From NCBI RefSeq assembly GCF_003073045.1, contig NC_037599.1:23130555-23194554 (forward strand): DNA of 64,000 bases, written 5' to 3'. Below the pieces are notes generated by a model. The model saw only the letters and a list, made by a program, of their open reading frames with translations, searched no databases and was not told the origin of the DNA. This DNA is from Pomacea canaliculata. Its lineage: Eukaryota > Mollusca > Gastropoda > Architaenioglossa > Ampullariidae. Positions within the stretch are counted from its first letter, which is position 1, and each line of letters starts with the position of its first letter. The translations under genes were made by a program, and so were the position numbers. Shown piece after piece: positions 25,201-38,700 of the stretch.

Positions 25201-26634
25201 ACCAACCACTTCACCTCAGTACCACCACCATATATCTCTTTCTAGCCTTCTAAGTTCTATTTTTCTTAGACTGACATTTGACTTGCAGCTTTGATTTTAG
25301 TTGTAGTAGCAGCAGTGATAATAATAGTGGTGTGGTAGTGGCAGCAACATCATCTGCAAAATATTAATATCTAAATAAGACTTCCTAGATTGGATGAAGC
25401 AGCAGTTTGTGTGTGTGTGAGGGGGGTGATTGGTAAAAAAAGGAATGCCTTTTTCTGGGAAAATAGACCATTAAGCCTAAGAGATGATTTAAGATGTTAA
25501 AGTGTTTAAAAGTTTCAGCTGAAATTACAGTTGAATTATTGTACACCAAAAAAAAAAAAAAAAAAAATCCATTCTGCTTGTATGATCCACCACATTTTAG
25601 CAGGAATATTTATTTTGATCATGCAGAAATCATTCTATATTTAGTGTCCATTGTTCCTGAGCACACCTATTTGTGATGCTTATTTTATGCCTTCTAAGAT
25701 GTTTCAGTTGGCTTCAGATTAAACAATGTTGTGCAGGGTAAACTGTGGTATACATTTTTTAGGCAGGGAGGAAGAGAGGTGGGAAACAAGAGTCAGTGGC
25801 AACACCACAATTTTCTTTTTAAAAGACGTTCATGTCTAATCTTTATTTTGTTTTTTTTTTGTTGGAGATATCTGTCACTAAAAGATGTTTCATTTTAATG
25901 GTTTTGAACTTGTTTGAAAGAGCCTTTTGTGGAATTGTTAATAACAGAGAATAATTCAACATGGGCTTAATCAAACAGGAAAGGTGGTAGCACTAGATTC
26001 TTGAAAATGGGAGCACCTTTTGAAACTGAATTATACTTTAGAGCCTGCAACTCTGTATCCATTATTTATTCATTATGGGTTGGGAAGAGGAGAAAGGGAG
26101 ATAAATTCAGCTATGCACATCTGTTTACAAATTCTGCTGCCATAGAGACACCATAAACATGTCGGTGTCAAAGAAGCAGGCACTGTGTTTTTGTCCTGGG
26201 CTGCAGGGTGAGCTCTAGTTGTGATGCTGGTGCACACCTGAATGAATTGCAGGTTGTATTGATTCTTTGCAAGCTGTGCAGCATGTGTGGTCAGGGGAAC
26301 CAGCCAGCTGTAGATGTGGTATACACTTCCTCCCTTTATCATAGTTACTGTTTTGCAAAGCTCCACAAATTAGAAATGATATTCTGTGAGGCAACTTTTA
26401 TAGCTTCAGCTCATAGTATTGCTTGTCAACTGCACATGTAAATATAATCACAACTTTCTGTATTTTCAGGTCTCCAACCAACATGATACTTGATACATGA
26501 TAGGTGCTATAAATTGTTCGTGCAGATAGGAGTTTAAGTGATATGAAGAGTCCTATTCAGCACTGTTTACTTTCAATCCCAGCCTGATTATGTTTACAGC
26601 ATTAACCTAACTACCAAGGAAGACTGGACAAAGC
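22290..26634. other. No gene recognised; repeat fragments
   Basis: This is the 4.3 kb between the head-to-head promoter and the receptor signal-peptide exon. At 22715-22750 there is a minus-strand fragment of the SINE core (AAAACCGGAG, TGGAGAAAACC). The rest is AT-rich with T and A runs (for example 25548-25567). Open frames such as 23601-23783 look like chance. Confidence 0.3.
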
Positions 26635-26740
26635 ATGCATTTATACAGCTCTAATGCTAGAGCAGTCTGGAGGAGCAAAGTATCACTGGTCATCTGTACA
26701 TTCTGGTCAGTCTGTGCAGAGGCCTCTGCATCCCTTGGAA
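26635..26740 (+). other. Signal-peptide exon of the cytokine receptor
   Basis: A frame starting with ATG at 26635 reads a basic n-region (ARAVWRSK), a hydrophobic core (VSLVICTFWSV) and a small-residue cleavage zone (CAEASASLG), then GTAAGA. It ends one base into a codon, and the Ig exon at 28455 supplies the other two, making a serine. An alternative is that a TATACAG acceptor at 26643-26648 starts the exon and the ATG lies further upstream. The phase match and signal-peptide form are the evidence. Confidence 0.65.
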
Positions 26741-29700
26741 GTAAGACCATTTATATGTGCTCATGCTTCATCCTAACATTTGTCATCATCTTTGTTAGCA
26801 CCTCACCCTTATTTCCCTTCACTAATTTTAAGCCATTTTGTCCATGTAAACTAAGAAGATACCCAGGGATATTACATGATGGCGGAGAAACTGACAGATA
26901 TATACGTATAAAATTGAGTTGGAAATACAGTAACGCAGCAGTAAGAGGTTAGAACCATAATCACATGTTCAGACTGATTAATTGGTAGCATTGACTTCTT
27001 GCATTTTTTGTCAGCTTTTATGATTTCCAATGATTTCTTTTTGTTTTATGAAAAATCTGTAGACTTCAGAACCAAAGCACACAATGTCTGATATACTAAC
27101 ATTTATTATTATTATGTTGAAGCATTCCTAATTTAATTATTAGTTTGTAATTACTTGTATTAAGAAAGAAATATTTACCTAAAAAGTATTTCCAGTATCC
27201 ATCTGCTTTCCATTTATCCATGCTATTAGCAAATGCTAGCAAGTATGTAGTAAACAATGTAAGAAAGTGCATCTATGAGGCATTTGAAGTGTGAAATTTA
27301 ACTAATAGTTGACTATTCATTGTGCTGTTTTTGTTGCTGATGTATGTGCTGTTGCATTGTTTTATATTGGACTTTGTATTGTTTGGATTCCCCTTGAAAT
27401 GGGCCGAAGATATCTTCAATAAACAAATCAGTATCACACAATCAATCTTTGTGTGTGAGGGATATATATATTTTATGTTTGAAAATGTTGATTATAATGA
27501 GAAACATGCCAGTAAAAGTCAAGGAGTTATTGTGAAAGACTTACGGACACATTGAAATATTTTAATGCATAAAAGAAAGTAGTGTGTTGGGGAGGACAGA
27601 AAATCAGATCCGTTTATTACAGGATGGTTGGCAGTTAACATGAGCAACAACAAAAATTTCATTTTTTATGGTGACATCATTCACAATATTATCTCACCAG
27701 GAAGGAAGGAATTTTTTGAAGCTATGCATCATTTTGTTTTTAAAATCTTTTGGGGGAAGAACTGAACTGAAAAAAAAAATGTAATGTGTACAAACTTTGA
27801 ACAAAAATGAAATTATATGGTAATTTCACACTAGTTCTCGGAAACTGAAGAGAAAAAAAAAAGAGGCTTGCAGGTTTCACCTCAGTCTACTTTTCTCTTT
27901 CACTTTGTCTAAAACATCTTGTTCTACAATGTTCTAGTTGGATTCCTTTAACCCTTAACTGGTGCCAGCTCCATTTGAATCATACTCAGTAAACTCACAA
28001 TCAGAAACCTAGTCATGAGTTAACTTATAATACTATAGGTACTTCAAGTTGGCCGAGGATTACCGTGATTATGACACAGTTTCATGAAAATTCCCTCACA
28101 CTCCAAGACATTGTACCTTTTTGGTATTGTATTTTGAACATCACTACATAAATGAAAAATGATATTTGTTCTTTTTTCTGTTAAGTGGTCAGGTTTATTT
28201 TATGACTGGATGCAAAATAAATAGCAGAAAATGGCTTGGAACTACACTACCCAAACATGTTTCAGCCTGCATCATCAGAAATTGGTCCTGGTTGTAGTCA
28301 GAAGCTACTCCACTTTCAAGTTTAATTTTTCCACATGAGAGTAAAGGATCTAAAACAATCTGCTTGAAGTACCTACTAATGCAGTTTTTTTTTTTCTGTT
28401 ACAAGAGTTGATGCTTTACACTTCACAAAATGATAAAACATTTCTTCACTGCAGGTATCACTACACAAAGTGGAAAAGAAAATGTTTACCTTTACATTGG
28501 GGAGATGCTGGAATTAAACTGCACTTTAAATCCATCTGTCAGGGGGAATGCAAGTGATCTGACATTTGATGTACGAAATAATATTTTGGTAAGTCATAAC
28601 AAATTTATTTTAAATGTTTACATGCACTTTAGGAGAGTGTCAGAGGATGTCGTTACCAACTCCTGCTAAGATGGAATGTATGCACAAGCTAGCATGCTTA
28701 CACATAAAGGCATGAAAAGAAAATACCATTTGTACAAGACCAGTTAATGTTTGAGAATATTGGAATTAAACTTCAAACTGTGTAGAAGTATGTTTTATGC
28801 GTTCATGTATATAGTGTGTGTATCTATGCACATACACACTTGAGAAAGAGAGAGGATGGAGGGAGAACTAGAAAATCGAGAGAACATGTGCAAATGTGAA
28901 TGCACTGTATGCACAGAAATGTCTGCTTATTATTGCGACTTAGCTTAAGGTTAAAAGCAACAGCATTTGTGTGTTGCAGGATGAGTCACAAGAGAGGATT
29001 TCTAAGGAATTTCAGCACGTTGTTGACAATTTTACATTGCAACTCAGGCGTGTAATAGAAAGTGAGCACGATGCAGGAAGCTACAACTGCTGGTTCCTTT
29101 GTGAGACAGATGACAGTCCTTGTGAACTGATTGACTCAGTAGAAGTTGCAGTACAGTGTAGGTTTATACATTCCTATACTACTTATTGCTAACCTCATGA
29201 AAAAGTCTGAATCAGATTATCACCACTTAAGATTTTTTGGTAGCTACATCTAGTAACTGGGACATGCTATCCAAGTAACAAGTGATCAAAAAATATAAAT
29301 ATCAAAAGTATTATTATTTACTTGTTTCAGTTGTACAGTATGCATGTTTGAACATTGAAGTGGTGGCATGCAAGCATTCAATTTAACGTTAAAAACATCT
29401 TTGGTGTGTTACAGGGAGGCCTCAGAAGGTAGAGAATATCACCTGCTTTGTCTATAACTGGGACGAGAGTTTGACTTGTCAATGGAATCTTGGGGTGCAG
29501 TATCTAGACCCTACAAAGTATGAAAATCCAGATGTCATCATCAGTGCCTTCATCATGCCAGTTTCTTACCAGTATGGGTGAGATTTTTGTGGTGCATGTG
29601 CAGCATGCTCTGCTTGCCTTGCACGCTTCATGCATACAGCCTGACCTTGCTGCTGAATGGAACTTATCATGACTGCCTTGGCCAGTACATAGCTATCATT

Positions 29701-32700
29701 AAACCTCTTGTACAACAAAGCAGAAAATCAAGTTTTATAATTTGCATATTAATTGAGTGACTTGTACAAACTGGTGAACTGGCTGAACTTCATCCAGTTC
29801 TTTCCAACAATCTGACCACACAGTTTGATGTGAACACAGAAAATGGGCTTCTTTCAGGAATGTATATTTGTATATAAGTGTATATAAAACAGACTGTCCT
29901 CTCATTCTTTTTGTGGAAGTGCTTGAGAGCATTATGGAATGCAAAAGGAGGAAATAAGGGAGAAAAAGAAAAGAAAAAAGAGAGAGACAATGACAATGAC
30001 AATTCTTTATTAATGGGAGGTAAAATAAGCAAGGAAATGCTTTTTTCCATTTGGCCCTCGCCCTGTACAGCAAAAGAATAAACTAAGTAAATAAAGTAAT
30101 TAAGTACTATGAGAATAATTAGTAGTAAACATAAGGTAAGGAGCATTAAAAAAAGAGTGCATGTGATGTGGAAGTATGTTTCATTTTGCATTATGCAATC
30201 TATTTTGTAAATCCTTATAATTTTTGTTAATGAATGTTTATTGTTAGCATCCTTGTGTTTATGTTACAAGCTTGCATGTAAGAGACTGACAGTGCACATA
30301 TTTATATAATTACCTTTATAAATCAATTTGGTGTAGAAATTTGTGTGTTTAGCAGACGCCGCCGACTGGGGTCTCCAGTTATTTGCCCTTCTCCACTGAA
30401 CATTACCATTGAGTTCTGTGTATGGACTGGAAATATGGGATCCTCAATATACCAACTTGTGATTAATGTGACGAACACGCAACGGCAGGAAAACAGCATC
30501 ACTTCTAAGCGTCTGAAAACTGATGAGATCAGTAAGATGAATATTTCTTCATGGAGAAGTTTTTAGACAAACATAAACTCACACGCACAAGATGATTCAC
30601 ATGTGCATGCATACACACAAACATACACAAGTGCACATGTACGGAGATACATGTATGGACAAATTGAATCGCAGGCACACCCATGTGCATAGATGCACAT
30701 GCACCAATATGCACTCAGTGAGGAAGAAGATGGGGGCACAAGGAGAAGGGATTGTTATCATAGACTACTTGGCCTCTCTATTGGCAGGACCAGCAGCAAG
30801 TAAATATGTCTGAAATATAGATGTGGATAAAACATATTAAAATGTGCAGCCAAAAAAACAGTATTGCAAACACCTTGTAAACGAGATTCTGAAGTAAGAG
30901 GAAGCAATTCATGTAAAAAATTTTGTCCTGTTAGCAAATGAAATAGCATGGAAGTGTTCTGTATTCAGAAACATAGGAGACAACATGTTTTTCCCAGACC
31001 CAGCTATTCTGAAACATTAACAAAGATTTATTATATCGCATTTGGTCAGTGTTTACGTAGCAAGCAAGTACTATTTGAATTAGAATTAGGAAGAGGGAGA
31101 ATTGTGCTAGTCAATGAATAAAACCTGTAGCATTTTTCTAAAATTTTATTATACAAAATAGAACACTATGTCTGCATTGTGAAAGTCCTTGGAAATTTAT
31201 ATTATGTACAAGCCTTTGAAAATGTCAGCACTCAATTATTTTTGTCTTGACCATCCCTTTTGCTTAGACATACATACAAAGTTGATGTATGCCAGGAAAA
31301 ACTCCATTGAGTATCCACAATACTTTAAGGTGTCTTTGGTTTTGTGTGAATAAATAGGTTTACCATGCCTTAACATTCAAAGAAAGAAAATGTAGAAATA
31401 TTCACAGATTCTGAAACTTTTGAATTTATTATTTTGATTTGTCTACCTTTTATTTACAGCTTTGTCTCATTGATCCCTCATTTATTTTAAATATCAAGGT
31501 TGTGTTTAAAATAGGTAAAGAGTCTGATGTTAGAATCCATCTTGTAACAGCTGGTTCCCTACCTGAGTGGTCTGAGTGAATTGTGCAAATATTATTATAC
31601 TGTCAGGTGTGAGTGGTCTGCAGGTTTGTCAGAAATGTCTAGTTCAAAGTTATGACACAGTTTAGTTAAGTTGTTAGAATCCTTTGACTACCTAGTGCTG
31701 TGCAGTGAAGTTTTGTAGGTCTGATTACCATGTTTCAGTTAAACCCTCACCAGTTCAAGACTTATGGCTTACTAACAAGACAAGTTCCTGTATATCAGCT
31801 GCATGGAATCATGCACGCATGTACCGTAAAAAGATATACCATGTACAGGTATTCTCCAGGGACGGGCAGATGCTCCAAGTGAGAATTTCATTGATTGTAG
31901 ATGTACTTAAGCTCGAGAAATTATGAATATGAATATCATGTAGATTTTCAGTTATATTTCATGGCTTTCTCCACACAACATAATCTGTCTCCAACATAAT
32001 GCTCTGTGTCTTGTGGGCAGGGGTAGGAGTGTCCCCAAAAGGACTTAACCCTCACCCAGTCTTTTGATATGTTCAAATTCCGTCTCTTTTCTTTGTGTTT
32101 GTAGAAGTCATGTATTGTCAGGCTGCGTTCCATCTTTTTATCTCTTTATTAAGTTAAAATTTATTAAAATTGTACGGTCGTTTTCTAAGCACTCCCGAAA
32201 ACGGCATTTTATGAGCTTTTCAAGTTTCTTTAGGAGATAGTGGATAACTTCTTGTTGAACCCAAATTTTTCTATGATGTGTGATTTGATTACTGGGATGA
32301 TCTGAAAGAAAATGTATGAAATTTGTTGAATACAGCAAAGCTTCAGTCAGACTATATCATTTAGGTGGAACAGAACATAGTGAAAAGAAGAAGAAGAAGA
32401 AGAAAGGAGACTTATAACGCGCAAAATCCGAATCCTAGGGAAACGCTCAATGCGCCGAAATGATACAGAAAAGTACACCAATAAAACATTAGCAGCTGCA
32501 GAAAACTAAAAGAGAAGTTAGAATCAGACGGCTAAAAAAGGACCACAGTTGTGAGCGAACGATCTGCTGCTGCAAAGCGCATGACCACTACTCACAACAC
32601 AGGTCCACAAATCAGAAAAAGGAAAAAAAAAACAAAAAAAACCAGTGTATAATTATTGTACCTTCATATCCTGACTCACACCCCAGGAGGATATGATATT

Positions 32701-35700
32701 TTAGTACACTTTTTTACTCAAGGTAACTAACAATAAGTTAAAACTGCCGTGGTGAACATTGAACTTGTGTCGTATTCTCCATAGTAGACATCCTGCTGAC
32801 AAGAATCCTTATTCAGGTTAGGAAGTGCATTTACATACGTAATTTTACCGCAGAGAAATTTTCTAATTAACTACTTGAAGTGTTGCATAGGAAATATAGA
32901 TATTTGACTTAGTGTGCAACTTGCCATAGGTTCAGTCGAAGTGCATGTTTTCGCTTAACAAAAGGGCTTTTCCTAGTCTTTTGCTTGATTTTAGTTTGGA
33001 TAATGAAAATAAAATGGGTTACATTCAGAACACCCTGAACTGTTTTCATGGGATCATTGCACTTTATAAGTCTTATAAAATGAACAATAAAAAGTTCTTT
33101 CTTTTTAGCTGACCCAAGTCTTGCAGGAGTTTACACTCACCCTGTTTTCATTCAATTTTATGTCTATTTATTGGAGACCAGTAATGACTCATGAAATAAA
33201 TAGTAAGAGGAAAAACAGTTTGTATATACGTAAATTTTAGAAGAAATGGAGCTTAATATTGTATGTCCTCAAGAGAGATTAAGCATAAGCCAGACTGTAC
33301 AATGGCTGTAATTGTGTAAAGCAAGCAGGGCAGAGTATGGAGAGTTGAGATAAATGGACGAGATAAAGAACAGAAGATTATGGATTCCATTTCATTTTTT
33401 TTGTAATTTTTACAGGATGTAACAGAAATAAGTGATACTTCTCATCAGTTTTGTGGTTTAAATCCGTACACCGCATACCGTGTGTCTGTTACCTGTAAAC
33501 CAAAGGAGGCAGGATTTTGGAGTGAAGGACGCAACATCACTGTAATAACGGAAGAAGCAGGTAGTAGAAAGAACATATTAACAAAAGTAACTGTTAGACT
33601 TTGACACAGATGCTTGGTATTATATAAGTATATATTATTTAGTGAAAAATGTGACAAAAAATGTAATTTATGATTTAATTAATGCGATGATGATGAGCCG
33701 TTCATTTCTCCCTTGAGTGGTACCAGTCATTGTAGGGAGTACATGGATAGATGCAGCAGCTAACAAGGCCTGTCACTCATGACTGTGAGGGCACATAGCG
33801 GAGGAAAGCAGAGTGCCTGGAGGTCAGGCTTGTGATCAAGTATCACATTTAGAGAGATAGGTATAAAAACTAAGATTTCCACGACTCTCAACTCATTGTT
33901 GTAGTGATAGGCACTTAACCACTGAACTTTTATCCTCAGATGGTTGCTTGAATGCAGACACCACTCCATATTGACAGTATATGAAGGACTTTTTAATGCT
34001 TTTTTTTAAAAAAAAAAAAAAGCATTCTCAGAAAGTGGATTAAGGGAAGTAGCTGCAGATTAACCATGTAAAAATGACTGCTGATCTTTTGTGACTGTAT
34101 GTTCCAAATTGTGATGATCTTTTGTGACTGTACCGGCCAGTATGCAAGAGCACATAGTATGATGATGCTTGTTTACATCATTGCTAAATACTAGGTTATC
34201 ATTACTTTTAGATATAATTAACTTGACCATGAGCAAGTTGGACTGAGGGCTGGTTATTCAACACTTGATCATTTGGTTTTATCATATAGTGTAATAAGCG
34301 TTTTCTTAAACAGAAAGAAACATTGTATTTATCGACTATGAAATAATAATAATGATAACAATAACAACAATAAATTCAAAATTTGTAAAGCGCATACTCA
34401 CATTCCTAAGGAGCAAGCTAGCGCTTAAGAGCAAGAACAAAACATGGACAGCATACGAGGGACAGAAAAACAAACAAACAACATATGAACTATAAAAGAA
34501 TAAACAACCGTACTAAATGCAGAATAAAATCAAATACAGAAAACACAAAGAGGAACCAAATAACAAGAACAAGTGCTGAGAGTAACAGGATATTGCAAAA
34601 GGAAGAGTGTGAAAAAGGATTAGCATTTGAAACAGAATTTCATAAAACTAAAAGATATTTCCTTTGGGAAAAATTACTTAAAGTAGATTTTAATGGATAT
34701 TTTTCTTCAAACGGGGAAAAATATATATGTTAAAGCAAAATCTTACATTAGGGTATGCAAATGTCGCTCAGCTTATTTTACAAAATAATGTATGGTATGA
34801 TAAGGGGAAAATCTTCCACCTTTGCTTCTTGCTTTGTTTTTAAATGATTTTAGGTCCTATTTTTTACAGAACATTGATGGTCTGTAACCTTTATTGAGTG
34901 AAACTAATTCTGTCAAAATAACTCATGATGATGCAGAAAGCCTATATCAGATGTTCTTGATTTATTTCATGATAGCTTTCTTTGAAAGTTTGAAAAATGT
35001 TGTCTTAATGTCAATTGTTTTAGTGCCATCCCAAAGTTTTTCCATTCATCCTGGGAGCTATGTTGTGCAAAAGTGCAGCAAAGACAACATTCGCAATGTC
35101 ACGCTGTATTTCATGGTGGGTACTGTGTGTTGTAAAGAGTGAAAGAGATGTAGATGTTGTACATGCAAAACCAGAATGAGCAGTGAATATTTTTTTTTTT
35201 ATATGAACGTTTTGAAGTAATGCAGCCTTTTGTTGAACACACTTTTATTAGACTCTAGGTTGAACCGTTTGTCCGAAACTGACTCCAGTGGGATTTGAGT
35301 CAAGACCTCTAAGATATTAGTGCCAGGCCTGAAGTTGGGAAACTTGCAGATATACATATACAAATACTATTAATAATAATAATAATTAAGTGAATTTCTA
35401 TAGTGCTTTATCACACCATTAAAGGCTAGCTCAAAGCGCTTTACAGAGAAAAAACATAACCACACAGACATAGGAATAATAATACTCTCTAAACAAGGAG
35501 TTCATTATGTTCTCAAGGCGAATGCCATTAGCACAGATGCGGTAACTACAGCTCAGTTAAACTACCAAAATATTATTATTATCATTATTAGAGTGAAAAG
35601 AAGTTTGTCTGTGCAGTCCATTCCTGAAGATCAACGAAATGGGAAGATAATTGGCTATCAACTGCAATACAATGGTAGGACTGTGGATGTGGACAGAGAG

Positions 35701-38700
35701 CCTCAACTGTTGGCCACAGTGGAAAATATTCCTTGTAATCAGGATGTCTTGGTGCACATTTTTGCTCGAAATAAAGCTGGCCTCTCAAACACCAGCTCTG
35801 CCATTTTGATTCATGCAGGTTATTACTTTCTTTTCATATTTAAGAGTTTGTTCTGACAGAATAAATTTGGTGCATTTAATAGATATTTTACAATGTTGTA
35901 GCTGTAATATGAGTGTGTTTATAATAATTGTGTGCCTGCTGCGCCCGTAATGTGTGGATGGTGCATGTATGATGGAATATGTATGTACATGCATATGCAT
36001 GCTTATTTGGGTTATTAGACGAGCTTACTTTGTCAAAAAATAAGGGGGTAAGCTAGTTTCTTTTACAGGTTTCTTTTGCAGTTGAGATGTAGGCTGTGCA
36101 CTTGCCCTCCAGTCTTTCAGCTCTACTCTCTATGTCTTTCTTCCATCATCTTCATGAGCTTCTTTCTCATTTTATACTTATAGTATCATTTGATATTGCA
36201 GGTGCAGATTCTAGTGATGACTTTTCAGTAGAGTTGTCTAAAGATGAGCTGTTTGCTGTATGGGATGGCAAAGTGAGTGCTGTGAGAAATTCTGTGAAAG
36301 TTGAAACAGAGAATGGTGGTCGCCCCTACACCCTACAGAGTCTTGAAGAGATGACAATCTTCTGGTGTGAGGGAGATGCCTTTGGAGATACCAAACAATG
36401 TGAGGTAGACAGACTTATATACGATGTGTGCGTGTAGAATTATAGGATGATCTAAGAGCTAAAAGTGCATTTTCCAATTGCAGCTTAGGCCATTTTCTGG
36501 TGACAAGTCTGATGTGATGGACAAATGAATGAATGAGTGTAGCTGTGACAAATGAAAAAGGCTTCTTTTAAGAAACTTGCATGTCAGATAAAAGACCTGG
36601 TCGAAATTAATGGTAAGTTCTCAAGTTTTGCTGCAAAGGTAGTGAAATGTATTAGTGATTTGCTTTGTTAGCTGTAAAAGCTCTCGCCACTACCATGTTC
36701 ATGTATAAAAGTTATTTTTTTTATTTTCTGCTTCTTTACTTTCATGATAATTCTGCTATATCACTTGAAAGTGTGACATGTTTACCTTTCAGACAGAGAT
36801 TGAGTGGAACACAACATCCTTAAAAGAGGGACGAATGAAGTTACCCATTCGAGAAGAAGATTCAAAGAAATACATCGTTGGCTTCTCGTTTGGAAATAGG
36901 TCCATAATCTGGGCAAGCTGTCTTTACAAAGAAGATGGAGGTATAGGAAGGAAAAAAGTATTTATAGTCACAGGTCTAAGCTTTGTAGCCTCTCTATGGT
37001 TCCCAGTCACTTAATCCCCAGACACTTCATCCCCAACGCTTCATCCTTAAAATGAAATTTTAACTATAAAAATTATGAAGCTGGCGAAAAATTTAACTGA
37101 AATTCAAATAATTATCTTCATATAAACATCACAATAAGTTTTACAATTAAAATAAATATTGAAATACATTAATAATATTCAAATCATGCTATTAACTTCA
37201 ACGTCATTTGAACCTCTACAACATTAGTTAAAGTATTTTAATTGTAAAACTTATTGTGATGTTGGGGATGAAGTGTCTGGGGATTAAGTGTCTGGACACC
37301 CCTCTCTATCATGGGTTGCAGACTGCTTCAACTTGCGTGCTTGATTTTTCTCCACACATACAATAATAATCTAAAATCATGTTGAAAAAAGGATGAGAAA
37401 CGTATCTCCGCGGATAACATGCATATCCAGGAATAGTGGACCAAACACCCATGTGACCTATTATCTTCAGAAACCACGTATGCTGAAGCCAAACCCAGGT
37501 TTTTCCTGGGATGAAAGATAGCTACAATATTATAAAAAGGGATTCTGCTTTAAATCTTGGTATTACTTGGATGACTCCATGACACTGCTAAAGTTTAGAC
37601 TTTAGACTTTTTTATTGTTGTCAGAGTTACAGGATTTGAGAGTGTATGATCACAGAGCAAAAGCTGATAATAGGGGTGGAGGTTGCATGCTCGAGAACTG
37701 GGTGTTATATATGTACCTCTTTGTTTTTGTTCATTTTTATTTATTTTTAATTTTTTTTTTTTTTGCAGTTCCACCAGAAGCACCCAAGGATGTAAGGGTC
37801 GTGAACGGACAGGAAAAATTTGAAGTTCAGTGGCAAAGCAAAGACTGCAGTTACAGCTATCCATATCACATTACAGGGTACACTGTACAAATTTGTGAGA
37901 CAAGCAACTGTGCTGGTAGGTGACTTAACTATTACCACTATTAACGAGACTGGCATTTGAAATATTGTCAGTTTTAGATGGCAATGATGATGATGATGAT
38001 GATAAATGTGCAGTTTATATAGTGCATAATTACACTACTATAGGAGCATGCACAGAGCTTGATATGAGTACTAGTACATGAAAGAATAGAAAGATGGGCA
38101 ATGAAAAAATACAAGCGACAGAGAAGACCGAGTAGTAACAGTAGCAGTGCAAAGTAATCAACAAAGGGATATCAGTAGGATAGACCAATCAAGAGCCTGT
38201 TGTAAAGCTGTGCTGGATTTATAGATTCTGTGGAAGAGTCTGAATAAATCGAAGCTGATTTCCTTATGCAGTTTACTTTGCTTTATCCCTATAATTAATT
38301 TGTTTGTACAATAAATTCTGAGGAATTGGGCCATTAGCTAATTATGACAACCTTTGTTTGGGACAGATTCTTGAGAAAAATAAACCAAAGTAACCATTTT
38401 ATTTTGCGCATATGGCAGTGTACCATACGTATTTGACAGCATCTATTTTTCTTATTTGGCTCAGCTGTATACCTGCATCTTTGGTATGAACATGTTACTT
38501 TCTAATACATTTAAATTATTTAGCGTATGTTTATCACTTTGTCCTCAAATCATGTGTCACGTAGGCACCACTCGCACTGTGCCAGTTGAAGGAGGCAGCA
38601 GCCGCCACACATCCATCTCTGCCATTCCTGGCTTTCAGTACAACTTGTCCTTGCAAGCCGTCACATCCACTGGAGAAGAGGGGCCATGGTCTGAGTCTAC

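Noticed and set aside
27322-27555. Hydrophobic open frame that might be a signal peptide for the receptor
   Set aside because: It begins at a non-ATG codon, has no donor in the right phase for the Ig exon, and ends in sequence typical of a repeat 3' end. The exon at 26635-26740 fits phase and signal-peptide form better.
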